Shown piece after piece: positions 8,591 through 18,135 of a stretch of DNA of 64,000 nucleotides. The stretch comes from Lactarius indigo. Lineage: Eukaryota > Basidiomycota > Agaricomycetes > Russulales > Russulaceae. The number at the start of each line of letters is the position of its first letter. The stretch's first letter is position 1. The translations under genes and the position numbers were made by a program. The notes beneath the pieces are model-generated. The model was not told the DNA's origin. It saw only the letters and a program-made list of their open reading frames with translations, and did not search any database. Location: the NCBI GenBank assembly GCA_025766275.1, contig JAFKAC010000014.1, positions 1,116,001 to 1,180,000 of the forward strand, read 5' to 3'.

Positions 8591-10639
8591 GTGGCCGTAA
8601 CAACCAGAGACCAGTGGACGAGCTTTCGTCTGTATTCGATCCCAAGAAGAGGGGAACGGAACGTCCCTACGCGCTTTCTACAAGCTGCTAGTTGGAGGGA
8701 ACGACAAGAAGAAACCGGATACTTCGTGGAATTTAACGAACCTTCAAGGTTCCGTCCAGTTGAGTTCAACTTCGACCACTTGTGTTGGGTAGAAGTTACG
8801 TGGAACCCCATAGACTCCCAGTGGGACGCTATACGACCAGCCGGACCCAGATATCGTTGCGACATCGACGCACGAGAGCTCAACAGCCGAGCGGACTGGG
8901 GACCTATTGACGGACAAGTACGAGAACACTCCACAGGAGAAGTAGTGTCAGAGGCAGAAGAATCGGAAGGAGAAAGCGAAGGACGAGAACCAAACCAAAC
9001 AGAGACGAGCGGAGGAGCAATACAAGATCTCCTAGTAGAGCGAGCTGAGTCCGCACATATTACTGAACCCGAACCCATTCACATCCGATCCCCAGCCATC
9101 ATGGCCACAATAACGCGAGCCATGGAAGAAGTCGCGTTAGAAGAAGCACGAGTAGTGCAGGAAGAAGCAAGGGCCATTCTTATGCCCATCAACCCCGAGA
9201 CGGGGGTACAAATGACCGCAGACGACGCCGCAATCTTTAGAGCAATAGGCTCCGATAGGGGAGACCCCCCATCCGGAAGGCGACCGACAATGGAGTTGCC
9301 CCCAGGCATAGGAGGACCAGGAGACGATCCGCCGCCCCCACCTGGAGGAGGTGTCCCATTTGACCTACGAAGAACCGAACCACCAAGAGGACCGCCTCAC
9401 GTCCCCCCTGAAGGAGGAGGAGGAGGCGGCGGAGGGGATGGAGGAGCAGGGGACAGAGGGTACCCCAGCGAGAAATTAACCGGCGAGCCACCCTCCATCT
9501 TTGACGGAGACCAACTTAAAGTCGATCAATTTCTCACGCAGTGGCATGTCTACTGGGGCATGAATCTAGACGCCCCTATCATGCGCAACGACTATAGGAG
9601 ATGCCTCCTATTCCTGTCATACATCAAAGGAGGAGCAGTCAGCGAATGGGTTCTATCCTTCCTGAACTGGCTCAATCGGCAAATACAACGAGGGATCAGC
9701 CCCTACACTCGAGGTTTGTGGGACGCCGTAGCCGACGGATTCAGTCAGCGATTTGAAAACACGCTGGAAAGAGAGCAAGCACAAGCCATACTATGAAAAG
9801 GTCTCAAAATGGCAGGAGAGGATATTGACAAGTACGTCAACGACTTCGAACAGCTGGCATGGAAGGCTCACTACCACCTCAATGAACCACAAACCATCGA
9901 TTTATTCACGGCGGGTCTGCCCAAGGAACTGTTCAAGAACGCGTTTCAATTCGATGAACCCATAACGTTCGACGATTGGAAAAGGGCTGTCCTCAAACGA
10001 CAAAGAAATTACATCCATCTCAAGGCAAGGCTCAACGAATACAAGAGCACAACGACGCAGCCGAAGAAGCAGACCGGTAACGCAGGATGGGCGTTACCGC
10101 AAAATTTGCCCCAAACCAACCCCTGGGCCATGGACACTTCCGCCGACCGTGCAAAGGTACGGCTAGCCGGATCAGAAGACATCGACTTCAACAAACTGCC
10201 CCACCATGATTGGCAGACACCACCTTTCCCACCAAGGGGAGGCCCGGGGGCTAGGGGACGAGGAAGGGGCGGATCTAGAAGGGACCTAAGGAACGTCCTT
10301 TGCTATAATTGTCATGCGCCAGGGCACCTCTCACGAAACTGCCCATACCCTCGACAACAGAGACAGTGGCAGAACCCTCCGTCAAGCAGTAGGATGACGG
10401 AAACTGCCTGGCCACCGCAATGGCCGGGATCCCCAGGACCTGTTTCCCAGTACGAACCATCACTGCCGGGATACGCCACACCAGCACCCAGCGCAACACC
10501 CGCGCCACAAATCAAAACGATAAAAACAGCGGGAGAACAAGCAAAGGAATGGCTTACGCAGGTAGCCAACAGCACGGATGAGGTCAAGGATCTCATACTT
10601 CAAGACCTGTGGGGGAAAGAGGGTTTTCAGAACGCCTGA
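8591..10639 (+). pseudogene. Gag of element C, in-frame TGA at 9794-9796
   Basis: One frame of 682 codons plus a stop, interrupted by a single TGA. It must begin between the in-frame TAA at 8573 and the conserved head domain. No ATG exists there, only GTG at 8591 (or AUC at 8588), and the first ATG is about 170 codons in. The head (ETGYFVEF, RPVEFNF, then WNPIDSQWD) aligns with the head of B Gag. A Gly/Pro-rich linker (9290-9460), a capsid-like helical region (residues about 300-530) and one CCHC knuckle (CYNCHAPGHLSRNC, near 10303-10344) follow. The TGA falls in the capsid region, where B is open, so this copy is damaged unless the stop is read through. Its end overlaps pol, with a slippery site at 10621. 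Confidence 0.85.
10621..10627 (+). promoter_or_regulatory. Programmed -1 frameshift site, element C
   Basis: G-GGT-TTT is in the correct X-XXY-YYZ phase of the gag frame, four codons before the gag stop. Slipping back one base enters the pol frame exactly (SERLNPSVW). Elements B and D have G-GAT-TTT at the equivalent place. Confidence 0.7.
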
Positions 10640-13600
10640 ACCCGTCAGTCTGGGTGAGGGCCTTACAATGTAATTCTGTAATTGTGACAACGCGCTACCG
10701 ATCTCTACGAATTCCAGTGACTGTCCATACAAATTACCAAACGACTGAAACAAACGCATTAGTGGACTCCGGAGCCACCGACAACTTCATCAAACCGGGA
10801 ATGGCGACACGGGCAAGAGTCCCGATACAATCATTAGAAACGCCTCGCAAGATATGGAATATAGATAATACGGAAAACAAAGCTGGGTTAATCACTCATT
10901 ATGTTAACCTCGAAGTAAAAACACGCGGACAGATCAAGAAGATGACCTTCCTGGTAACCGATCTAGGCAGCGAAGACATGGTACTGGGATACCCATGGCT
11001 CAGCGCTTTCGAACCTACAATTAGTTGGGCAACAGCGACCATGCATCCGGACATGCAACCGGTAGTTCTGGCTACTACCGAAGAACTACTCACAACGCCC
11101 AGAGTACGGGCCCTAATCGTTGCAGAAAAAGAAGTGATCGTCCAAGAATTAGAGGACGAATCAATATTCACCCGCGCCACTACCTCGACGGAATTGGCCA
11201 TATCCGCGAAGCAACAGCAAACGGCAGCAGTGCTGCCCCCAGTATACGCTGAATTTAGTACACTATTCAATGAGCAGGCCTCGCATCGCTTCCCTCCGTC
11301 ACGACCATGGGACCACGCCATTGACTTCAAGCCATCAGCACCAGCCGCAATCGACTGTAAGATATACCCGATGACACAAAAGGAGGAAGACGAGCTGAAG
11401 GAGTTCCTCGATGAAAAGCTGAAACAGGGGTACCTACGCCCTTCTATCTCCCCGTACGCCTCATCCTTCTTTTTTATCAAAAAGAAGGACAGAAAACTGC
11501 GCCCAGTACAGGACTATCGTGTTATCAATTCCCACACGATACGCAACCAATACCCACTGCCTTTAATCCAAGACCTCATCTTGGACCTCAGCAACGCGCA
11601 CATTTACACGAAGCTCGACATCCGTTGGGGCTACAACAACATTCGCATTCGCAACGGAGATCAGGAGAAGGCGGCGTTCAAGACCAAATTCGGTCTCTTC
11701 GAGCCCACCGTCATGTTCTTTGGCCTTACCAACTCCCCTGCAACCTTCCAGGCGATGATGAATCACATTTATCGCGACACGATTGCAAAGCACGAAAGCT
11801 TGGGGACAACGATACGTGTTTACATGGACGATATTGGCATCGCCACTCACTTTGACCACAATTTGCCAGCCCACATCGACGCGGTGCGCGATGTCCTGCG
11901 CGTCGCTCAGGAGCACGACCTCTACTTCAAACTCGAGAAATGTCTATTCCATCAGCCGCGGATGGATTACCTGGGGGTAATCCTTGAGAGGGGGGTGACC
12001 CGAATGGACCCCGTAAAAGTTCAGGGTATTAAAGATTGGCCAACGCCAACAAAAGTCAAAGACGTTCGCTCGTTCCTCGGCTTCTGCAACTTTTACCGAC
12101 TCTTCATCCGCGGATTCGCAAACCACGCAAAACCACTCACTAAACTGACACGAAAAGATGAAGAATGGAGGTGGATGGACGAAGAAGACAACGCATTCAA
12201 CACCCTCAAACGCCTAGTAACGGAGGAACCGGTGCTGGCGCACCCGGTCCTCCAAGACCCGTTCAAATTGGAGGTTGACGCCTCCGGATACGCGGTGGGA
12301 GCCGTACTACTACAAAAGAAATCTGACGGAAAGCGACATCCCATAGGCTACTACTCGGCCACGCTCTCGGAAGCGGAACGAAACTACGACATCTACGATC
12401 TGGAATTACTCGCAATAGTCAAGGCGTTGCGGAATTGGAGGCCGCTGCTCGCTGGAGCCCCACACAAGATCAAAATATACTCGGATCACCTCAATTTGCA
12501 GTATTGGAAGTCGCCACAAAAGATCAGTAGACGAGTTGCTAGGGAAGTGCTCAAACTCTCAGAGTATGATTTCGAGATTCACCACATCAAAGGGAAGAAC
12601 AACGGTAGGGCAGACGCGCTTTCAAGACGCCCAGATTACGACCAAGGGGCAAACGACAACAGTGAAGTCGTTGTCCTACCCCCCGAAGTCTTCGTAAGAA
12701 CCCTCAACACCGCAAGAACTTTCGCGGCAAACCCAAACCTACTGCAACCAAGACACCAACAAGATGACGAGGTGATTAAGCTGTGGGTGGACCCCCATCG
12801 CCTCAAGAAGATAGACGGAGAATGGTATAAGGATGGCCGGTTCGTAATAACTGGACCTGCATCCACATATCAAGTGCTAATACACGACCACCACGACCTG
12901 CCAATACACGGGCACCCCGGCATTGCGAGAACGCAACGAATTCTGGAACGACATTACTGGTGGCCGCGACTACGGAAAGACGTGTATGAATACGTGCAAG
13001 GCTGCGCAGAATGCCAAAGGAACAAGGTCAATACGAGGCCCATACGGGCCGCGTTGCATCCTATCACGCCGGAACTAGAAGCAACCCCTTTTCAGACAGT
13101 CGCCATAGATTTTATCACCAAGCTCCCGCCGTCGAAAGAATACGACAGCATACTGACGGTCACGGATCACGACTGTAGCAAGGCCTCAGTCTTTATCCCA
13201 TGCCGAGAGGAGATAACTGCGGAAGAAACGGCAGCGCTGTACGTCGCCCATGTGTTCAAACGTTTCGGATTACCTCGCAAATGCATCAGCGATCGAGACC
13301 CCCGATTCGCGTCAAAGTTTACCAGGGAAGTGTGCCGCATTCTGGGCATTCAACAAAATATATCGACTGCGTACCACCCGCGCACCGACGGTCAGTCTGA
13401 GCGCACCAACCAATGGTTGGAACAATACCTGCGCTTCTGGGTAAACGAGCGACAGGACAACTGGGTCGCTTATCTGCCAATCGCCGAATTCGCGCACAAT
13501 AACTGGCCTCATGAACACACGAAGCAATCGCCATTTCAACTTCTTATGGGATACAACCCACAAGCGGATTGGACGGATAAGCCATCTCCCCTTCCTCAGG

Positions 13601-15354
13601 TCACGAGACGGCTAACACAACTAAAAGAAGCAAGAGAGGACGCCCAACGACTTATGAGGAAGGCGCAAGAAGCATGGGTCCGCAACAAAGATACGCCCAA
13701 GTTCAAAATTGGGAATCTTGTGTGGCTAGAGGGAAAACACCTTCGCACCAATCAGCCCACAGCGAAATTGGTGGCGCGACGCCACGGACCCTTTCGGGTA
13801 ACACAGGTGATGTCCCCCTACAATTATCGATTGGAACTTCCCACACAATGGAGTATTCACCCGGTGTTCCATATCGATCTTCTCACACCCTACAAACAAA
13901 CGCTCCTTCATGGAGAGAATTTCACACGACCGCCGCCCGAGCTAATCGATGGAGAAGAGGAATACGAAGTCGAGGCCATTCTGGACTCCCGGCACTTCGG
14001 CAGAGGAAGGCGACTCCAGTACCTTGTCAAATGGAAAGGATACCCAGACTCGGAGAACCAGTGGGTCAACGAGAATGACGTCTTCGCGCCAGAAGCGCTC
14101 CGTCTCTATCAGGAAGCGCGAACACACGGAGCAACGGTTAAAAGGGGTCTCACCCACGAAGAGGAAAGTCATCCCCTTTTCCTCCGCTCTACCATCTCCA
14201 CTCTCATGCCCACTTCTCCTCTGCGACATGTCACCCAAGCGATCCTCCTCGACTCCCTTGCAGAAGACGCTCGGGCCCTCCTCGCAGAAGACGACGAGAC
14301 TGAGGTTCCCAACACCCAAATCACCCCGTACACACCTGTCGGCCAGCCAGAGGGCCGTATCACCGCACAAGAGTGGGCAAACATCCTTGCCCGATTCCCC
14401 GACCCCACGCAACAGCCCGACGGCGAATCCGCTGTCGTCCACGTCTTCCGCAACGAACGTGGGGAGCGCGAACCCATCGCTGCCATTCCCCCAAGCGACG
14501 ACCTCGTCGGCGTTCGCGGAATTTTCCCGAGCAACGATGAGCGTTCAAGCTCTCCTGGAGTACGAGTTGGACGGTTGGAGGAGGGTAGCGATGGAGTGGC
14601 AGAAGGAACAGTTAGACTCAGCCGCGGCCCGACTGAGAGAGATGCGCGAGCGGCGGCAGCGATGGAGGCTGCTGAGGCTGGCCATGACGACGACGATTAC
14701 TACCCGGCACGCCACGCCTTCCTTCGAACGAAAAGCGACCCTACTAATCCCCGCATCACACCCTGGCTCGTCAACTCTGACGGGTCTGCCATGTACCGAG
14801 GACGTGTGCGTGTACCAGGCGCCGCCGACCACCGTCCCTTCACCGCCGCCGACGACCCCGCGCACGTTATTGCGCCTGAAGGGTTCCGGGAAAATAGACG
14901 ACCCCATCACATTCCATACCCCATCACCGGGCCCGACGGAGTAGAAAGGGACGCGTCGCACGTTCAGATCATCGGAGGGGCGGACCCCCTCATACTGGGG
15001 GTTATACCAGGGTCTCCCCATTTATACGGTAAGCCCCTCTACACCGAGCCTCACGTCAGCGCCGCGCTGCGCCCCACGTACCCACACGAAGATCTCGTCA
15101 TCTTCGCCGCGGACAAGGTCACTGACCGCGCCCTCAACCGCATCAACGACGAAACACTCACCGCGGAGGTCACGCGCTACCGCGCGGCCAGCTTTGAGCT
15201 GGAACGACTTCGCGCAAGAGTGGCGCAGCTGCGAGACATGATCGCATGTGCGCAGAGCGACCGCCAAGACTCCATCTACAGGCTGGAGCATGCCACCGCG
15301 CTGGAGCGCATTGCCGACGAGCAGAGAGATTGGCCGGCTAGGGACTTTCGGTGA
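10627..15354 (+). CDS. Pol polyprotein of element C with fused C-terminal extension
   Basis: The frame is uninterrupted from a GTG at 10609 (1581 residues); translation is expected by -1 shift from gag at 10627. Numbered from 10609: aspartic protease (VDSGATDNF, about residue 53), reverse transcriptase with YMDD at 405, RNase H Asp at 557 (DASGYAVGA), integrase zinc module (about 760-810), integrase core (first Asp near 834; SDRDPRF and TDGQSERTNQW follow) and chromodomain (about 1115-1160, KWKGYPDSENQW). After the chromodomain come about 400 more residues: a variable Pro/Glu-rich part, then a coiled coil at about 1500-1570 (NDETLTAEVTRYR). That coiled coil resembles ORF3 of A, B and D (LNSPRLTAEITRLR), but the zinc knuckles are absent. 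All catalytic motifs I can see are intact. Confidence 0.93.
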   Translation, partial: SERLNPSVWVRALQCNSVIVTTRYRSLRIPVTVHTNYQTTETNALVDSGATDNFIKPGMATRARVPIQSLETPRKIWNIDNTENKAGLITHYVNLEVKTRGQIKKMTFLVTDLGSEDMVLGYPWLSAFEPTISWATATMHPDMQPVVLATTEELLTTPRVRALIVAEKEVIVQELEDESIFTRATTSTELAISAKQQQTAAVLPPVYAEFSTLFNEQASHRFPPSRPWDHAIDFKPSAPAAIDCKIYPMTQKEEDELKEFLDEKLKQGYLRPSISPYASSFFFIKKKDRKLRPVQDYRVINSHTIRNQYPLPLIQDLILDLSNAHIYTKLDIRWGYNNIRIRNGDQEKAAFKTKFGLFEPTVMFFGLTNSPATFQAMMNHIYRDTIAKHESLGTTIRVYMDDIGIATHFDHNLPAHIDAVRDVLRVAQEHDLYFKLEKCLFHQPRMDYLGVILERGVTRMDPVKVQGIKDWPTPTKVKDVRSFLGFCNFYRLFIRGFANHAKPLTKLTRKDEEWRWMDEEDNAFNTLKRLVTEEPVLAHPVLQDPFKLEVDASGYAVGAVLLQKKSDGKRHPIGYYSATLSEAERNYDIYDLELLAIVKALRNWRPLLAGAPHKIKIYSDHLNLQYWKSPQKISRRVAREVLKLSEYDFEIHHIKGKNNGRADALSRRPDYDQGANDNSEVVVLPPEVFVRTLNTARTFAANPNLLQPRHQQDDEVIKLWVDPHRLKKIDGEWYKDGRFVITGPASTYQVLIHDHHDLPIHGHPGIARTQRILERHYWWPRLRKDVYEYVQGCAECQRNKVNTRPIRAALHPITPELEATPFQTVAIDFITKLPPSKEYDSILTVTDHDCSKASVFIPCREEITAEETAALYVAHVFKRFGLPRKCISDRDPRFASKFTREVCRILGIQQNISTAYHPRTDGQSERTNQWLEQYLRFWVNERQDNWVAYLPIAEFAHNNWPHEHTKQSPFQLLMGYNPQADWTDKPSPLPQVTRRLTQLKEAREDAQRLMRKAQEAWVRNKDTPKFKIGNLVWLEGKHLRTNQPTAKLVARRHGPFRVTQVMSPYNYRLELPTQWSIHPVFHIDLLTPYKQTLLHGENFTRPPPELIDGEEEYEVEAILDSRHFGRGRRLQYLVKWKGYPDSENQWVNENDVFAPEALRLYQEARTHGATVKRGLTHEEESHPLFLRSTISTLMPTSPLRHVTQAILLDSLAEDARALLAEDDETEVPNTQITPYTPVGQPEGRITAQEWANILARFPDPTQQPDGESAVVHVFRNERGEREPIAAIPPSDDLVGVRGIFPSNDERSSSPGVRVGRLEEGSDGVAEGTVRLSRGPTERDARAAAAMEAAEAGHDDDDYYPARHAFLRTKSDPTNPRITPWLVNSDGSAMYRGRVRVPGAADHRPFTAADDPAHVIAPEGFRENRRPHHIPYPITGPDGVERDASHVQIIGGADPLILGVIPGSPHLYGKPLYTEPHVSAALRPTYPHEDLVIFAADKVTDRALNRINDETLTAEVTRYRAASFELERLRARVAQLRDMIACAQSDRQDSIYRLEHATALERIADEQRDWPARDFR

Positions 15355-15371
15355 GCCTGGGGTCTCACGCT

Positions 15372-15385
15372 AAAAAGGAGGGTGA
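15372..15385 (+). other. Polypurine tract of element C
   Basis: AAAAAGGAGGGTGA abuts the 3' LTR, the standard position for plus-strand DNA priming. Confidence 0.75.
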
Positions 15386-15920
15386 TGTCACGTTTCGACT
15401 CGTACGGACTGTATTGCTTGATTACCCTTACTGTACCGGTTGCAACTACGGCGGTAAGGTAGATTAGTTGCGGACTTAACCACGGTGATACGGTAGTGCG
15501 ATAGGTGATACGATACGATAGCTGACTGATGACGGACGCCACTAATACTGGTAGTAGTGGTATTCGGTTTGAGATACTTACGCGATACGTTGGACGCTAC
15601 CTACGATGACTCACGGCAGCGCTTCTAAGCCTGCTTAACTTGTATTTAAGCTGTCTTGTGAAGACCAAGATACGCCATCTTGGTCTTCTTGAATCGCCAC
15701 TCTTATTTCTCTCCTTTGCCACTCTTGTCTTTCTTCTTCGTCTTCAACAGGCTCCGACTTCGTTCGTGAGCAGCATAGTAAAGGATCTGTCAGTGTGCCT
15801 TCGCGCATTCACTAAGACAGAGGCTTGGACCTTCGCGTCTTCAAGTCAACGCCTCGTTATTCCGCTAAGTCGTTACTGCCATTCGAGCTCAAGTCGAGCT
15901 AACGTCGTGGCGACGTTACA
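15386..15920 (+). repeat. 3' LTR of element C
   Basis: 535 bp, TGTCACG to CGTTACA, followed by the target-site duplication cccac. Confidence 0.97.
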
Positions 15921-16046
15921 CCCACCACCTTCGGTGGTAACGAGCCCCCCGCCCCTGTTGCCCTCATTCGGGATGCAACCCCCGAACTAGTTTACCCCTA
16001 CGCTCCAGCTGAAGAAGCCACCCCTTGCCCATCCCCTCGCCCCCTG
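15921..16046 (+). pseudogene. Gag-like ORF of element F, continuation after element C
   Basis: After the cccac duplication the frame from 7852 continues at 15926 for 40 codons (TFGGNEPP to PSPRPL) and ends against the 3' LTR of element B. The rest of F is not on the far side of B. If the inversion described in the findings is real, it should lie left of element A, outside the window. Confidence 0.5.
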
Positions 16047-16614
16047 TGTAACGCCACTACAGGGGCGTTGAGTACGACCTGTACTAAGTCAGTCAATCGT
16101 TTGGTAGTCAAAGCTCGAAGGCTCGACTTCAGTAGAGATGATGCACAAGAGTCACAAGGACGTACGTCACTTGGACTATAGAGGAGGGCTAAGACTCGAA
16201 GGCCTAGCGAAGACGAGGATCGGGGATCAGGGAGACTCTGCGTAGACGAGTGTAGTATTACACAAGAAGTCTAGTCTACCGTACAAGCTAGGTATGACTA
16301 GAGTTAAATAGTAGTCGTACTGTATGGCCGTTACAAACAGATAACGCCATCGCCACACTGAGGAAGAAAGGGATGAACATAAAGGGAACAAAGCAAGGTC
16401 ATATCGAGAATAAGGGAGAATCACGCGGGGTCGCGCGTGAGAGGGAACAAGTTGGAACCTGGCACATGTCAAGCTTTATCAGAAGAGAACGTCGATAAGC
16501 AAGGCGCGTGATAGAAACCGGGTAATCGTAAAGTCCGCGTAGTCGTACAGGGCTCGTATAGTGTGGGAAGGGAATAATGGTGAAGAAAGAAACGAGTCCA
16601 AGAAAATCGTAACA
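16047..16614 (-). repeat. 3' LTR of element B
   Basis: 568 bp. It matches the LTR of element A over most of its length but carries three private differences in its last 60 bp (16047-16105). A short C-rich stretch (minus-strand G-run, 16615-16623) next to it is the polypurine tract. Confidence 0.95.
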
Positions 16615-16648
16615 TTACCCCCCGTCTTGGTCTGAAGACGCCTCGACT

Positions 16649-18097
16649 TCAGGACTCCGGGTCTATGAGGTCGTAGATGTCAGCGTCGAGGTCATTCTCC
16701 GGCCACGGGGAGATGTCAAGCCGACAGTAATGCGTTTTGAGAAAAAGGAAGGGTCCGCGCTTGCCACACTTGCGACACATTTCGTACTGTGGGCATCGGA
16801 TCTCGTCATGATTGGCATCAGTGCGGAAGCACCGCCCACACCATCTCCCTTGGGTGTGGGCCGCGATCGTTGGAGGTTCGGGGACGGTGAAGGAGGTGGT
16901 GGCTTCTGTACTCACTGCCTGCCGTATGCGTTCATCTGCCTGATGGGTCGTGATTACTTCTTCGACCATGCCTGCACGGCGGAATATGCATCGGTGGGAC
17001 TGATGCTCTTGGCTTTGGCAATGTCGGCAGGCAGGTCGCGGTCTGGTGGGGCAATCGCGTACGATGTGATGGGTGCTGTTGCAGTGGTAGCAGCGTCGGC
17101 GGTGGGGTTTGTCGGCGAGGCGGGGGAATTCTAACGGTCCTCCGCATCGTGGGGAGAATGGGATAGCATAGCGGGAATGGCGAAGTGGGGCTGGTAGAGC
17201 TGTCATACGCGCATATTCATTGCCGATGGTGGTTAGTGCTCCTGCGTACTGAAGGCGCCTCTTGGTGCTGGCCAGCATCAAGTCGACCGTGAGCCGCTCC
17301 GCTCGTAGTTTGCGTGCGTCCTCTTCCAGTTTCTCGCACTTCTCGTCGAGTTCTTTGAGCGCCAGGAGCCCCGTTCTTAGCCTAGTAATCTCGGCCGTGA
17401 GACGAGGTGAGTTGAGCTCTATGAGCGTTTCGTCCAGAGCACAGGCGCGGATGTCATGAGGGTCAAAGAACTGCAGTTGTTCAGCCGTAAAGGGTGGCGC
17501 CGAGACGTTTGGTCTAAGCGATGAGAGGTAGACCTCCTCTCCGTAGTGGGGTTGTCCCATACCCATTGTCCCCACTACTTCGGTGAATCCCTTGCGATAG
17601 TAGATATACTTCGCTGGGTTAGATCCACCGTCTGGTAGCGGGATCTGTAATGGGTAGTACTTGGGGGTACCAGGAACGTTTGGAAAGAATGGGGCGCCGG
17701 GGTCGTCTGTGTCGTTGGGAGGGGAGTCGGGTCGGTCGTAGTCAATGGGGGTGTGGACGCGAACCGGGGTAAACGGTTCCAGAGGCGGGGGTGGTGTGGA
17801 CGATGGGGAAGATGGTGGTGATTGAGGTCGTGGTTCCGGTGGAGGTGTCGACTGTTGCTGAGGAGGTGGTGTTGGGGAATACTGCCCTTCCTCCGGTGTT
17901 GACGGGGTGAGTTCCCCGGGTTCTCGTTCGATTGGAATGGGGTCGGTGATGGTGGCATGTTGGGGGGATGGTGGTGGTGAAAGACGGGGAATGTCGGTGA
18001 GGTCTATGGTGACAATCCCTCGTTCGAGGGCGGCTTCGAGTTGGGGGTTGCTGAGGATGTTGACGAGGGTGGTGTCGGATACTGGGGTGCTGGTCAT
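16649..18097 (-). CDS. ORF3 of element B: coiled-coil zinc-knuckle protein
   Basis: The encoded 482-residue protein is identical to ORF3 of element A as far as I can see; the one base difference noticed (near 16838) is silent. Pro-rich head, coiled coil, two canonical CCHC knuckles and two variant CX2C clusters are all present. It starts 38 bp after the pol stop. Preservation of the frame in A and B while pol of B has acquired stops shows ORF3 has not been neutral for long. Function unknown; RNA or DNA binding is inferred from the knuckles. Confidence 0.8.
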   Translation of the reverse strand: MTSTPVSDTTLVNILSNPQLEAALERGIVTIDLTDIPRLSPPPSPQHATITDPIPIEREPGELTPSTPEEGQYSPTPPPQQQSTPPPEPRPQSPPSSPSSTPPPPLEPFTPVRVHTPIDYDRPDSPPNDTDDPGAPFFPNVPGTPKYYPLQIPLPDGGSNPAKYIYYRKGFTEVVGTMGMGQPHYGEEVYLSSLRPNVSAPPFTAEQLQFFDPHDIRACALDETLIELNSPRLTAEITRLRTGLLALKELDEKCEKLEEDARKLRAERLTVDLMLASTKRRLQYAGALTTIGNEYARMTALPAPLRHSRYAIPFSPRCGGPLEFPRLADKPHRRRCYHCNSTHHIVRDCPTRPRPACRHCQSQEHQSHRCIFRRAGMVEEVITTHQADERIRQAVSTEATTSFTVPEPPTIAAHTQGRWCGRCFRTDANHDEIRCPQYEMCRKCGKRGPFLFLKTHYCRLDISPWPENDLDADIYDLIDPES

Positions 18098-18135
18098 CGT
18101 TGGTTTGGGGGGTGTAGGGATGTAAAAGGGGGTCT

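Larger units (their letters stand above)
8037..15920 (+). mobile_element. Full-length Ty3/gypsy chromovirus element C (7884 bp)
   Basis: Two 535-bp LTRs (8037-8571 and 15386-15920) differ at one base that I can find (tcggt versus tcagt). The flanks are cccac on both sides (8032-8036 and 15921-15925). The order is LTR, primer-binding site, gag, pol with chromodomain and C-terminal extension, polypurine tract, LTR. The single LTR difference means recent insertion. The only visible defect is a TGA inside gag. It sits in the gag of element F. Confidence 0.97.

Noticed and set aside
16730..17134. Long open frames antisense to ORF3 (also 3198-3602)
   Set aside because: They mirror the zinc-knuckle region of ORF3, occur equally in A and B, and encode no recognisable pattern; the sense frame carries the conserved motifs.
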